Source: Anopheles merus
Lineage: Eukaryota > Arthropoda > Insecta > Diptera > Culicidae
Assembly (NCBI RefSeq): GCF_017562075.2
Contig: NC_054084.1
Coordinates: 13,530,798 to 13,594,797, forward strand
Length of the DNA: 64,000 bases
Direction: 5' to 3'
A program made the position numbers and the translations under genes. Every line of letters begins with the position of its first letter. The stretch's first letter is position 1. Positions 22,199 through 33,588 of this stretch are shown piece by piece. The notes beneath the pieces were generated by a model. It did not search any database, was not told the DNA's origin, and saw nothing but the letters and a program-made list of their open reading frames with translations.

Positions 22199-23539
22199 AA
22201 GCAACCTGCATCATCACCATGATCGTTCGCGATAAGGTCATCATCGAACTGTAAGGCCCCTGCCCTATAGCTCCGTGTCTTCCAAGGGCTCGTGACGATC
22301 GAAAGTGAAACTCTCCGGTTCGCCGCGTATCTTCGGTGCTAGAATAAGGTCACACGGTTTTGCAAAACAAGGCAGGGGAAAACAGTAACAACCGAGCTCA
22401 TTGTTGTACGTTTCCACCGTGCTGCAGCGGTAAACAGTACCACCACGATGGGATGGCCCAGTTGTGCCGCCACTGTGTAACCGAGTTTACCGTGAAAAGT
22501 GTTCTAAATAACTGCACACGTGGAGCACCAGCTGCCCATGGTGGTGCTACAAAGTCATCAGTTTTTGTTTTATGTTTATGTACGCTAGAAGATTTTTTTT
22601 CCTTCCAAACCAAGTCATTGGAAATAATTAATCAAAGCAGTTGATGAAACATGTTCTGTTAACGGAGAAACAACCTCCTGTTCGTACAGGGGATCACACA
22701 TTCGTAAATGGTTAACTTCCCATAAAACCCCAACCTATTCTCGTTAGAAAGGCACGATGCTGGCTGGCGCTGCTGATATGCGGACTGCGGAGGGATCTAA
22801 ATGCCGCTATCTACGCTCGCTACTGCTGCTGGTTGAAAGGCAATAAATAATACGATAACAAAGCCTGCCGCAGCAACCCTTCCGACTCGATAACACCGAA
22901 AAATAATAACTGAAACGAGTTTCTAATCGAATCGATTCCCGGATTGCGTCACAGCTCACAATCACACTTATCGCAAGACCATTTACTGCATTCGATACAA
23001 ATTAACCGTTGAATGTCGTACGATTGTGTTTAAGAGAGTGGGATATTCCTGGCTGCAATCACACACACACACACACCTCCTCTCCTTGCTCTTCCGCTCT
23101 CTGCCTTCCTCATGCGCTCCTCACACGCTTGTCTAATCGTCACGCAATCCAGGCAGGCGTGCGGGCTGCTAACTCATCTTTAGCAGACGTTGTACATGAG
23201 AAATGTTTTCGCGCATCATCGCCACAACTACACAGATGGCAATGTTGCTCTGGTCTGGTCTCTCCTCCTCACTACAGTATCATCATCTCCAGACACTGGA
23301 GGGGCGACGACGGAATGAGTTATCCAATTCAAATTGTCCAGCACAACCACTTATCACGTTCAACTGAATAACAACAACAACAACAACAACACAAAGACAC
23401 ACACACACGTCCGGACACTGCGGAGACGGTTGTTAGCATATCTTCCCCGGATCGTTTGCTTGCTCAGCGGAAGTACACCTACCTTGTACTTTTCGAACCC
23501 CTTGAGGTGGGCATCGTTGAGGTATTTAATCCCGATCAT
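16885..23539 (-). CDS. SELENOI: Ethanolaminephosphotransferase 1 (CDP-alcohol phosphotransferase, EPT1/SELENOI type)
   Basis: Seven exons (minus): 23539-23483, 20854-20602, 19258-19002, 18920-18736, 18692-18512, 18437-18189 and 16950-16885; all phases agree, giving 415 residues. The last step of the Kennedy pathway makes phosphatidylethanolamine from CDP-ethanolamine and diacylglycerol in ER/Golgi membranes. The CDP-alcohol signature D-G-x2-A-R-x8-G-x3-D-x3-D is complete: DGKQAR at 107-112, G121, D125, D129, with GELFDHGLD as in the family. Several hydrophobic membrane spans follow. Exon 1 encodes only MIGIKYLNDAHLKGFEKYK. The last exon adds IPTSPLPQTTPPADDMEDIEL, aligning with the short acidic tail of vertebrate SELENOI but with no in-frame TGA, hence no selenocysteine. 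If intron 6 is retained the frame stops at 18069, giving a 433-residue form with a basic tail. Confidence 0.9.
17307..17340. repeat. GTT microsatellite in EPT1 intron 6
   Basis: About eleven GTT units with one GTC interruption. Confidence 0.85.
19962..19999. repeat. Tandem 18-bp direct repeat in EPT1 intron 1-2 region
   Basis: CTAACTATGGTCATTGAG occurs twice with a 20-bp period, in the intron between EPT1 exons 2 and 3. Confidence 0.8.
22143..22195. repeat. Long GA microsatellite in EPT1 intron 1
   Basis: About 50 bp of nearly pure GA. This 2.6-kb intron (20855-23482) otherwise holds CA runs and no supportable exon. Confidence 0.9.
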
Positions 23540-25860
23540 GATGATGATGATGGTGGTGGCGTTGCGATCGTTAATCGTTAAAAGCACAGAATTACACCGG
23601 TGAACAAAAACACGCGCACTTCTCACGTGTACTATAGACGATATCTAACCGGTGACGTTCACGCACGTTGCGATCGTAGCTGGCCGTCTCTGTGCCTCTG
23701 TGTTCTATCCGCTCAACGGTTTTGCGCTAAACTAACTTTCCCGTGCGACACGTTGCGTTGCGCGGACTGGCGCAAGTGACGAACGATCCTCTCGACGAGC
23801 CGGCGGATGGAGCTGCCACTATCACACACTAATTACACTACACCGACACAACCGGCAAATGCCGTAATCAGCATCATACTGAGCTCGTTCGCTCGGTTTG
23901 CGCACACCAACCAGGCCGGGTATCAGGGCGCATCCAGGGCAAACGACTGGCCGGGATTACCGTAGCCGGGGACACGAGCACACAAACACATGTACCAACC
24001 GTACAGGGCGCTACTTCCAGCGTGAGTGGGCTTTTTAATCCGTCATAAACCGCACGGGGTCACGGTAGATTTAGCGGGGTGCAGCAGCAGCAACAGGGTG
24101 ATAAGAACAATCAAGTACGCGGTCGCGCGCTCCCGTTTCGTCACCGCTCTGCAGCCCTTGATCGGGGATCGGATCGGAACCAAATTCAACACACTATAGA
24201 GAGGTAGTAGTCGTAGTAGCGTTTTACGCTTTCTTAGATCATACGAGAAATTCCGACGCACACACACGCGAGCAAGAGAGGTGTTGTACTTAAACCCGAC
24301 AAAGATCGTTCTCTGTGTCAATGGCACGGTACTAAGCACATGGTTTACTTGCAACGGGTCAGGTCAGCTACTTCCAACCCCACCCTGCCGTCCGCGGTCG
24401 TTGTACGCCGCTTATCACAGTTCCGGGTGCAAGACCTTAGGCGATAGTGGTGGCCACTACGTGGTTCGATCTACGTTTCGATCGTTTTAGGTTTGTAAAA
24501 TAATTGAAATTTACTACAAAATCGTTAGTAGCACCACAGACACACACACACACACACACACTCCACGAAAGAGAACAACCTGTTACAGCTGTTTGTACAC
24601 AATGCTCTACGCCACTGTCTCGTTTAATTAGCTTAGCTTGCAAAGCTTTCAAGAGGCTTCCCTCAACTACGGCCTTGCGGTTGTGTGGTGAGAGGGCAAC
24701 ACAAAAAAATCATCACACGCGCCACAGACACAAACACTGAACAATTCTGACGACCCGGTTAGAAAAAAAAACAACAACCCAACTCGAGAGGGGAAAAAAG
24801 GGCCCTCGGACGCGTTGCGAGGGCTTCCGCTTCACTCAACGGTTCGCTAACGAATGCGGGACCGCTGCGGAGCGTTTCGCTTACGATAAATAATCCCGAC
24901 CCGGCTTCGTTCTGGTTCCGAGCACGACCCGACTAGACGACGGTGATGGCGGCCGGGCCTTTTCCATATAGGCCGCATGGGCCCCACTCCGCTCCCCGGG
25001 TTGCCTACCCCCGGACGGTTGGTACGCTGGGTTGCACTGGTAGTTGTGTGCACACTCGCTTGCCCGGTAGAGAGGGTAGAGGGATGAGCAGCTGATAAGA
25101 ATCGTCAAGTTTTAAGTGCGTATGTTCAAACACGATGAACGTCGTGCACCGTGCAGTGCAGGTTCTGCTTAACGAGGTGGAAGTGCAGTTTGTAAGCTGT
25201 TAGCATGAACTATGCCGAGGCGTTGTGGTGCGGCCCTTGCAGGCATGCACTGGTAAACGGATGAATTATTTGATTCATTTTGAAGTTTATTTATTCACTA
25301 TCTGACTGACAATGTTCATTAAAATCAAATTGCGCACTGTTTTTGTTTATTTGAAATTCTTATTGCATTGTGCAATTATTTCGTTGTGTTTTTTCTATGT
25401 TCCATTTTATAATTATTCAGATGTATGTTTTAAAAGTAGTCTGCTCTTAGTTTAATTGGCCTTTTTTTAATTTTTAATAATAGTTATTAAGTAAGAGTGA
25501 GCAATACGGCCTTTTCGGATCGTTTCTCCTAAATAAAAAAAAGTCAGAGTGTTTAATCTAGGAAATGTAAAATAAATCTAATGTAAAATAAGTAAATGTA
25601 GTGATTGTCGCAGGTTCTACGTTTTTTTTCGATTTCTTTCGTATTCTATGATGATCCGAATGACGAAGTATCGATTTTATATTAAAATATCTTATATCAA
25701 AAATATTTCCAACATTTGACGAATGCGTTTTAAGGGTACGGCATGACCTTTAAGCTCCTGAAACAAACAACTTATGGTTTTGAGATATCAATTATAATTT
25801 AAATCTCGATGGAAGACAAAACAAACACATAAATAATACCAACCGTACTTGGAAAGCAAA
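23540..25860. other. EPT1 upstream region, no gene seen
   Basis: A GC-rich stretch (23640-25110) with CA microsatellites (24538-24563) probably holds the EPT1 promoter and 5' UTR. No open frame with splice or domain support; 25250-25860 is AT-rich. Confidence 0.4.
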
Positions 25861-25889
25861 TATTTTTTTTGGATCGAACAAAGTCTGTG

Positions 25890-26190
25890 TTAGAACAAGT
25901 TATCATAGAATTTATCAGTAAAATTAAAAACACTCATAAACTGGAGAAATCCTGATTTTATAGACTTGCAGTTTATGGTGTTGCTGTTTTTGCCAGATGA
26001 GGATCGAACCACGTCCTGTTTTGCACGTACTGATGGGTCTTTCAGCGGATTACCTCCTTCGTCTATGCAGTCATACTGGCTATTGTATAGGCTTGCCAGA
26101 CTGATCAGTACCAAGCAAATGGATTATTGTAACAGCAGGCCGATGAATCGAAAAGACCAAAGAGATAGTCCATATGGTTTAGATCACATC
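25890..26190 (-). other. Possible fragment of a small secreted-protein gene (broken)
   Basis: Minus-strand frame reads a hydrophobic, signal-peptide-like stretch (FIGLLLQ, stop TAA, then SICLVLISLASLYNSQ) followed by YDCIDEGGNPLKDPSVRAKQ. The in-frame TAA and the lack of an ATG argue that this is a decayed gene or chance. I do not recognise the family. Confidence 0.25.
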
Positions 26191-26383
26191 ATAGCAATCG
26201 TAATATGTTGACTCACAAACGTCTTTATTAATAAACAATTAATGATTTAGGACACCAAGACGGAATTAAGGAGAATGTTGAACCCAAACTTATACAGATT
26301 TCGTTGTGCTATAATAAACAGCTCTTCGATTTAAATTACATTTTATTGTGTCGATTAATTACATTCACAAATTGAGTTACAGT

Positions 26384-26389
26384 TTTATT
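26384..26389 (-). terminator. Poly(A) signal AATAAA of LKR/SDH
   Basis: Minus-strand AATAAA about 135 bp past the stop codon; others lie near 26342 and 26224. Confidence 0.6.
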
Positions 26390-26522
26390 TTACCTTATCT
26401 TAACTTTAGGAGGTGCGCCACCTCGATGCAATCAGTTAGCATCCAGATTGTTCGACTGTCTTGTGCAAATTATTCGGCGAATTTTTATCCATGTTGATCA
26501 TCCTTCCTTCCTTCGCTCCTTT

Positions 26523-29500
26523 TCACAGCACCTTCGTAGTCGTGGTAGCTGTCAGACCTTCCTGTTCCAGGCGTGCAAGCATGGGCCGGTAAATATCCGC
26601 CGAGAACGGAAGCACCACTCCGCGCTGCTGGATCTCACCTGAAACGAACGAGAGGCACAAAGATAAGAAAGTAACAAAGATTAGTTTGGGCTTCCCTAGC
26701 CGGAAGTGCGAGAGACAGCCCTACCATCGATAATCATTTTCGCTGCAATCGCTGCCGGAAATCCGACCGTTTTGGCCATCGCTGAGTGACCACCCGTGGA
26801 GGCAGGCTGACCGTACACGACGAAGTTGATGCCACGCTCCTCCCGGCGTCCGTCACTCCAGCGAATTCCAACGTCGTGACGTAGAATGATTAAATCACGT
26901 TCAGTGTCCTCTGGAAAGGAAGATGTAGGTTACATCGTGAAAGATACCGTTACGAAATTAGTGGAGTTCGTTTGTGAGTGTGCTTACCAAAGGCCAGCTT
27001 CTTCGACAGATAGTAGCTAAGCGTATCCAACGGCGAACCCATCTTTACTACGGGCACATTGTCCAGCAGGCCCAGCTCCTCCAAACCCTCGATCGTGCCT
27101 ACACGCTCCGCCAGCCTGTGCTTGAGGTTCTCAATGAAAATGTCCGCATCGGCCAGTCCGAGCATGTTCACCACCAGCTGTCTCCAGGTAAGCTCCGGTC
27201 CGTGGGGATGCAACAGTGGATGGGGGTTGGGATCGATCAGTCCGAGCAGCTGCATCGGTTTGATCGTGTCCGAGAAGCCCTTGTACCGGATCGTACCCCT
27301 CAGCAGCGTGTTGATGTTCGTCAGCCCGTACAGCGATTGGTACTTGGTCGAATCGCGGTTCGGGAAGCCTTCGAGCGCAAAGCCGGGCAGGAACTCGAGC
27401 TCCCGTGGCGCCGACATAAGCTCACCACCACCGGAAATTTCCACCACCTGCCCCTTGCTCAGATACTTGGCGGCGGACAGCGTGTTCAGAAGGACGCCAC
27501 GCGGTGACCACGAGAACTTATACCGTAGCGGATTGTTCGAATGTTCGGGCGCTGGAAGTCCACCACAGAAGCTGACGAACGATTCAACTACACCGCCATT
27601 TTCCTGCACGTCCTTAATGCACTCCAGTGCGAGCAGATGATCGATGCCCGGATCAAGTCCAACCTCGTTCATGATCGTTACGCCAGCGTCTTGAGCGGCA
27701 CTGTGCAGCGCACTGATGTCATCATTCACGTAGCTAGCCGTCACGAGATGTGTTTTCCCAGCGATACAGTGCTTCGCAATGACACTGTGCAGGGAGTATG
27801 GTAGCAGCGACACCACCACATCACTCTCCTCGCACAAGTTCTGCAAGTTGGCACTTTCGTCCTGCACGTTAACGTACACCGACTCAACGCCCTGGTACCG
27901 GTGGGCCAACCGATCAGCTTCCTCCTTGTACTGCGACGCCACCTTAATACTGACGTTGGACTCCCGGTGCAGATACTCTACCAGTGGGGCCGACACGAAT
28001 CCAGCACCGAGTACCAGCACTCGCTTCTTGCCCTCGTACGATCCTTCCGTCTTGTGGCGCGATCGGTTGTTCATCTCCCGCAGCTCGTTAATGTACTCGA
28101 AGCCCGGCGTTAGGTTGCCATTGCTGCAGATGATCGCACCCTCCACGGGCTGGCAGAAGTTGTGCTCCTCCAGCGGTCTGGATGCGTCACTTTGCAGTAT
28201 GTCCAGCGCGTACGGGTAGAGCAGATCTCCAAAGAAATCGGTCGCTTCGCGTGGCAGCTGGGTCGGCATGTTGTCGATCGAGCAGACGAGCACTCCCGGA
28301 CCCTTGAAGCTTTTCTGATCCTTGTTACGATCCGCATCGTACAGGCAGAAGGGCGTATCGATCGTTGTACACTCGTTCATGAACTCGATCGAGCCACCCG
28401 GATCGGCCGAAATATCGCAGATCGCCAGCATTCGATGGGGCAGCGCGGGTGATCCTCGGCTCGTCGGTAGCCAGGGTGTGTTGGCCGGTCGGAGCAGATT
28501 CTTCGCGTCCGGGATGGTGATCAGCTTCGGTGCACCCACCGCCCAGTAGATACCGTTCACAATGACCGATGCGTACGGAGCAATGTTTTTGCTGAAGGTG
28601 GACACGTATCGCTCCGGGTACTGATCGTACTCCACGGGATCAAACTTGCCACCCTCGCGACGCTCAAGATGATCCGAGCGGCTCACCTCACAGCCGTACA
28701 GTTTGTTAGTGGATCCGTGTTCGGCCACCTTGCGCAGCATTTCCGGCGGTACAAACTCTACCGGCAGTTCCTGGAACACTTCCTGTGCACCTTGCGACAC
28801 GTTACCGGAACCGGTGAAGATGAACGTGAGCGGTCCGATCGATTTGGGCATCATGCCGAGCGATATTTCATACCCACAGTCACGGACGGCTTGTCGGGCC
28901 ATCGATGAGTTACGATAGTTGTGAGCGGGACCAACGTGCTGTAAAGCAGAGAAAGTTGATTAACGCATGAAAATAGAGACTCTAAAGACAAGTATAGAAG
29001 AGATACTACCATAAACGGGGTATGATGTCCCAGTGCTAACAGACGCAAACCGAGCCCGTGCAAGATGTTCACCATACCGGCCACGCCGGCGTACTTGCCA
29101 AAGGCTACCAGTCGTTGTCCATTACGATCCATAAGCTTCTCGTAGTCGATTAGCCGAATGTTCTTCTCCAGACATGCGTCCAACAGGGGCATGTTCGATT
29201 CCTGCGCCTTGATCGTGTGCGAAAAGAAGCAGTACGTTTTCTGGGGAATCAGAGCATCTACTGGGACCTGCTTTACGCCAAAGATGACAGAAGCTTCGCT
29301 AATGTCTTCCTGAACGGTAGCACCAGCATTCAGATAAGCCTGTGAAAGAAGGTTTTGAAGAATGGTTTATATTGCCTTATACTTCATCATCATAGGATCC
29401 TTTCTCCAATGATTGGATTGGATTTCATCACTTTCTCCACTTGTTTATTTGGGATTTTGAAACTAAATAGCATCAAATGTTATGGAGTCTTAAGATTATC

Positions 29501-31527
29501 TAACGTGGGGATTATGAACTAAAAATTATATATTAGTTTGTATAGTTGAATTGCTGTTAATGGGGATAAATATGTAGGTAATATACAACATTTCACTTCT
29601 CAGATGATTAGAATCTTATTAGATATTATTCTAAATCTTAATTTTATTTAATTATGATGTAGAATTCAAGCATAAGTAAAAAAAGAGACAAATTGATGAA
29701 ATTGATTAAAATTATCACGCTTTAAACGACTAAATAGACTACGATCATATCAAACGATCATATCTTTCCGTTACGCTTGTTTTGAGCTTTAGTGTGTAAA
29801 CATACTAATTCATGCTTCCAATAAAATGAGTTGTTTTGACCGTTTCAGTTCAACTACGCCTCATTAATACACCCTCTACCTTCCAAAACACCCGCTACAG
29901 AAATTCCGACATCCCATCCATACTCCCAACCCAGCTGACAGTAATCTATAAGCGTGTGTCATTGATAGGAATCACGGTTTTCCACCATTCGTCATTCAAT
30001 CTACCACCATTCATTGAGAGACCGTACAAACCGAACCCTGTGGCCTGCTGCTACATCAGGGAGCGCTTCGAAGCGAAGCGAAGAAAAACAAAAACACAAC
30101 TCTCCGAGGGTGTGTACAACAGCGCCATCAGCGCATCAAAACCAGCTTATCAGCACTCTTTAGGCTCTGCCTATGGGCTGGCGTAGATCATGCCAGCCGC
30201 CCTACTGCCGCCAGTATCTACACAGTATCTCTCCCTGGGCTGGATGGCTCGGTTGACAGGCAACCTCCGCTATCCTTATCGGCGGCATGTGCTATATCAC
30301 GCTTAATCAAATTGCAATAACAACAAGCATGGCTTGAAATGATGGGTCGATATTGCGTCGATGATACGGTTTCAAGTGTCCAATGGTAAGTAACTGGCAA
30401 CAGATAGTAACTACAACAGTAGGCGAGGTGGGAAACAAAGTAGCAACTAGCAGTGCGCCAATCTGCTCACGTGCGTTACTACGCTGCGTAAAAGCAGCGC
30501 AATGGAATCAACTGCCACACACTGCAACCAGCCTATCATCATCTCTGGTCTTAGTCCTCCCAGGGGGTATGGACAGAGTGGACAAACAGACATGCAAAAG
30601 CCAACAATTGCAGCAAATCGCTTGCTTATCGGAACGGTCTTTCCTCTGACGGCGAGTGAAGTTGTCTTGCGCGTAGCAAGGTGGGCGGCAAAGATGAAGA
30701 CACACGCAAGGACGCAAGTATCAACGGCAGCGAGAAATACAAAATTCCTCCTCTGTGCACGTCACTATCTCACTCGCAGCCAGTGTTCTGGCGCGAGTGT
30801 CCGGGGGCTTAAGCGGTGATAAGACGAAATGTGTTGCCCACAGTTTATGTCCAATGGAAAAGTTTGTGCATGAGTAGTAGTTGTTGCTGTCGTGGTTGCT
30901 GCTGCCACTGGTTTCAATTGGTTGCTGAAGCTGTTCAATCGTGTCGCGATCTTCAACTTAAATTACTCAACCCATTAAGATAAGGGGCACGCAGAAACGT
31001 TGGCGCATCACAGTTTGCTGCTCCTGCTCTGCTCAATCCTTGGTAACAGTGTGTAGATGCGATGTAATGATATGTTCCTATTCGGACCACCAGTGAGCTG
31101 GGAGCGATAGACACCGCGTGAGGACACTTACCTGCATTGGGTAGGCTCGCCTGTTCGATGGCTGCACTATCACCTTGACGCCCTGCTTGATGAGTTTTTT
31201 CACGTTCGCGGGTGAAAACGAGGCTCGACGTTCCCATACTGATTGATCTTCACGTCGCAGAGCGATCACTTTTCCAGTCTGGGGAAAGGAAACGAAATAG
31301 CCACAAGTAGTAGCAACTTTAGTAGGCCACACTAACTACGCTTTAGCTACAAAAAATACGTGCTGTAAAATCCTCTAAACGCCCCTAGTGGACCTCTATT
31401 TGCCTATCAGATTGGTCTGGTCGCACAGTACGTATCAGAGCAGGAGACTGGATGGTTGCTTACATGTTTGCCACGAGTAAAGTGTCGTGCTGATAAGTGT
31501 TCACTACATTTTAAAATACGAAACATC
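26523..31527 (-). CDS. AASS: Alpha-aminoadipic semialdehyde synthase (lysine-ketoglutarate reductase / saccharopine dehydrogenase)
   Basis: Exons (minus) 31278-31132, 29339-29010, 28938-26988, 26910-26725 and 26638-26523 join in phase for 909 residues from the first secure exon. The mitochondrial bifunctional enzyme starts lysine degradation: lysine + 2-oxoglutarate to saccharopine, then to alpha-aminoadipic semialdehyde. The LKR half starts TGKVIALRREDQSVWERRA (AlaDH/PNT-like N-domain). The SDH half starts at KKRVLVLGAGFVSAPLVEYL, with the GxG NAD(P) site about 490 residues in, then LLPYSLH, NEVGLDPGIDH and ISGGGEL as in saccharopine dehydrogenases. The start is uncertain. An ATG exon at 31527-31464 (MFRILKCSETL..., GTAAGC donor) would make a good mitochondrial leader but leaves one extra base against the phase-0 acceptor at 31278. 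A different acceptor or another first exon may be used. Confidence 0.93.
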
Positions 31528-32164
31528 TTAGCGGTTCGGCGGTTGGAGTAGGACTGACGACGCCTCAGCTTAGCTCAGCTGCCGAAGGCTCCGCCGTATC
31601 AGGGAATACCGGAGGCGCAGCGTGTGAGATGACGATAGAGCATGGAGAGCACTCTGGAGAATCGAGCATTATTGATAGTCTTTCGAGATTTGCACCGAGC
31701 CGGGTACTCGGACATCTTGGGCGAACCATGCTGATGCGTACGAGCAAAGAGGCCACAAGGCTAGCGCTGCCTGGGCCTGGCTTAGGAATAATGCATTGAT
31801 AAGAAAAGCCGGCCCGTCAAAACTGCACTTGAAAATGGTTTGCTATTGTGTGTAGCTGGCGGCGGTGTAAAGTTTGCGTGAACAATGTGGAATAATTTGA
31901 CTTTAAATGTTTTTATCTTTTAAACTGACATATGTTGTGATAACAAATATTGAAATAATTGTTTCAAAAGGCAATTCAAGATTCGAATCGAAAATAAGGT
32001 TTGCGATCTAAACCCTGGATGGCAGTGGCTTGTTTAGATTTATGGGAGCTTGTTAATATTATGTGGGATGATTCTTTACCATTAACACCATCCTTCATAA
32101 TTCATTTCGCACTTTATTTGCTTCTGTTCTTTAAAATTTACATAATGTTTCACCTTCCCAACTG

Positions 32165-32250
32165 CCAGTGTCTTATTGATTTACCCATAGCAGGATAGTC
32201 AGTCCTCTGGTCTTGAACCCATGTCGTTAAGTCGTACGAATAATGAGTAA
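32165..32250 (-). mobile_element. SINE-like fragment
   Basis: The minus strand reads CGTACGACTTAACGACATGG then GTTCAAGACC. This parallels CACGACTTAACAATAGGCCC...GTTCAAGTCT at 33234-33270, and both continue into 'GACTATCC.GC...'. Confidence 0.5.
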
Positions 32251-32334
32251 AGTTGATAAAAATCGGAAGTTGACTCCGATAGAACTCCGACCATTTTGGA
32301 ACCAACTTGGAAAGGTAGGTCCACTTAACATTAT

Positions 32335-32885
32335 CCAGAGTCATTTGGATTCGTCTGGAGTCGTCCGGAGTCATCCAGAGTCGTACGAAATCGTCCGGAG
32401 TCGTCCGGAGTAGTGATGTGCTCTTCGGAGCGCAGATTCAAACTTTGGCAAAATGGAACCACTGGATGCGCCCGGAGTCGTCCGGAGTCGACCAAGGTCA
32501 TCCGAATTAGCCCGGAGTCATCCGGAGTCGTCCTGAATCGATCAGAGCAGGAAATGTTCGGATACGTCCAGTGTCATCCGAAATCGTTCGGAATCGGAGT
32601 CGTCCGGAGTCGGCCTTCGAAACAAAGGCATGTATACAAAGTGCACGCGCAAAGTGAAAGACAAAAAAAAATAACAAAATGAAATGCCTGATAACAATTA
32701 CATTGCACCGGACGGCCCGTGATGAGCCTCCAATTTCGATCGACTCCGATCAGCTCTGGATGATTCCGAATGTCTCCATTTCCAAACGACTTCAGACGAC
32801 TCAGACTCCGAGCGGAACTAGTGATTCCGATTTTACTGATGTCGGAATCGGACTAACAATGGCTCAAGTCAGATTGGAGTCGTGA
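32335..32885. repeat. GGAGTCGTCC decamer repeat block with inverted ends
   Basis: From 32335 the sequence is built of degenerate 10-mers (GGAGTCGTCC, GGAGTCATCC, AGAGTCGTAC, ...). At 32411 a TAGTGATGTGCTCT motif appears; its inverted partner TAGCGATGTGCTCT is at 32911-32898, one mismatch in 14. The block from 32411 to 32911 may therefore be a discrete element with these ends, filled with decamer repeats. Confidence 0.6.
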
Positions 32886-33226
32886 GCACGCTTTCAGAGA
32901 GCACATCGCTAGACTCTTTCACGAAACCGTCCCATTTGAGCCGCATAGAAAATCGTTTAAAAATCGTTTAAGAAGTTTTTGCTGCAAGTGAATTAATCTC
33001 ATATTTATTTCTATAATGTTCTTCAATAATTTTATGATTATTATTTAATACTTTAATTTAATGATTAATTTAATTTTAAGAAAAAATAAAAATATTCAAA
33101 CATTCGGGCCTTGATAACATAACACTAACAAGGTAGTGCTTTTAAAGTTGGTAATACCAAATAAGTTTGGCTGGCATCGTCTAATCACTAAAATAAAAAA
33201 ATTTAAATAATGTTTATGTAATAATT

Positions 33227-33371
33227 TAACCTGCACGACTTAACAATAGGCCCGTCGTGGGTTCAAGTCTAGATTGGACCGACCCTTCGTAGCAAGAACT
33301 GACTATCCAGCAGTATGGTACTGAATGTGTCTCGAAAGCCTTTATTTCTGCGTCCGGCATGTCCGCGTACG
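33227..33371 (+). mobile_element. SINE-like element
   Basis: tRNA-like sequence with the B-box-type stretch GTGGGTTCAAGTCTAG at 33258-33273, then GACTATCCAGCAGTATGGTA. Related fragments occur at 32165 and 14340. No complete A box was found and the ends are not exact. Confidence 0.5.
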
Positions 33372-33569
33372 ACGCTACCCTAACTAGAGAAGCAATAGTT
33401 AACACAAAACAAAATATTATTTAAAAGAATTATAATACTGTACCGAACATTTTTGTCAGCGGGGAACAAATGTCGGTGCAAAAATTCTACCCACCGTGCA
33501 GCTGCCAGCACTGCTGTCAACGCACGGACCGAACCATCGCTCGGGGGCAGCCCACTGTGCGCGCCTCGA

Positions 33570-33588
33570 CCAATCAGCGAGCACCACA
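33570..33588 (+). promoter_or_regulatory. ERSE-like box upstream of Herp
   Basis: CCAAT, nine bases, then CCACA. This fits the ER stress response element CCAAT-N9-CCACG except for the last base. It is 1.7 kb upstream of the HERP start codon, in the region expected to contain the promoter, because the interval 33600-35312 looks like a long untranslated leader. Mammalian HERP genes are driven by such elements (NF-Y plus ATF6/XBP1); use here is inference. Confidence 0.4.

Larger units (their letters stand above)
31528..33569. other. Repeat-rich region between AASS and Herp
   Basis: No supported gene. A minus ORF at 31565-31756 (MASLLVRISMVRPRCPSTRL...) has an Arg-rich start but no partner exon. 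The rest is AT-rich sequence, two SINE-like fragments and a GGAGTCGTCC decamer repeat block. Confidence 0.45.

Noticed and set aside
23334..23626. Plus-strand ORF over EPT1 exon 1
   Set aside because: Shadow frame; the minus strand encodes the conserved EPT1 N-terminus with a correct donor.
31565..31756. Minus ORF MASLLVRISMVRP... as first exon of LKR/SDH
   Set aside because: It ends in a stop with no usable donor in phase, and lies beyond the better leader candidate at 31527.
33251..33273. tRNA gene (B-box GTGGGTTCAAGTCTAG)
   Set aside because: No acceptor or anticodon stem can be folded around it, and similar sequence recurs at 14.4 and 32.2 kb, so it is a SINE-like repeat.
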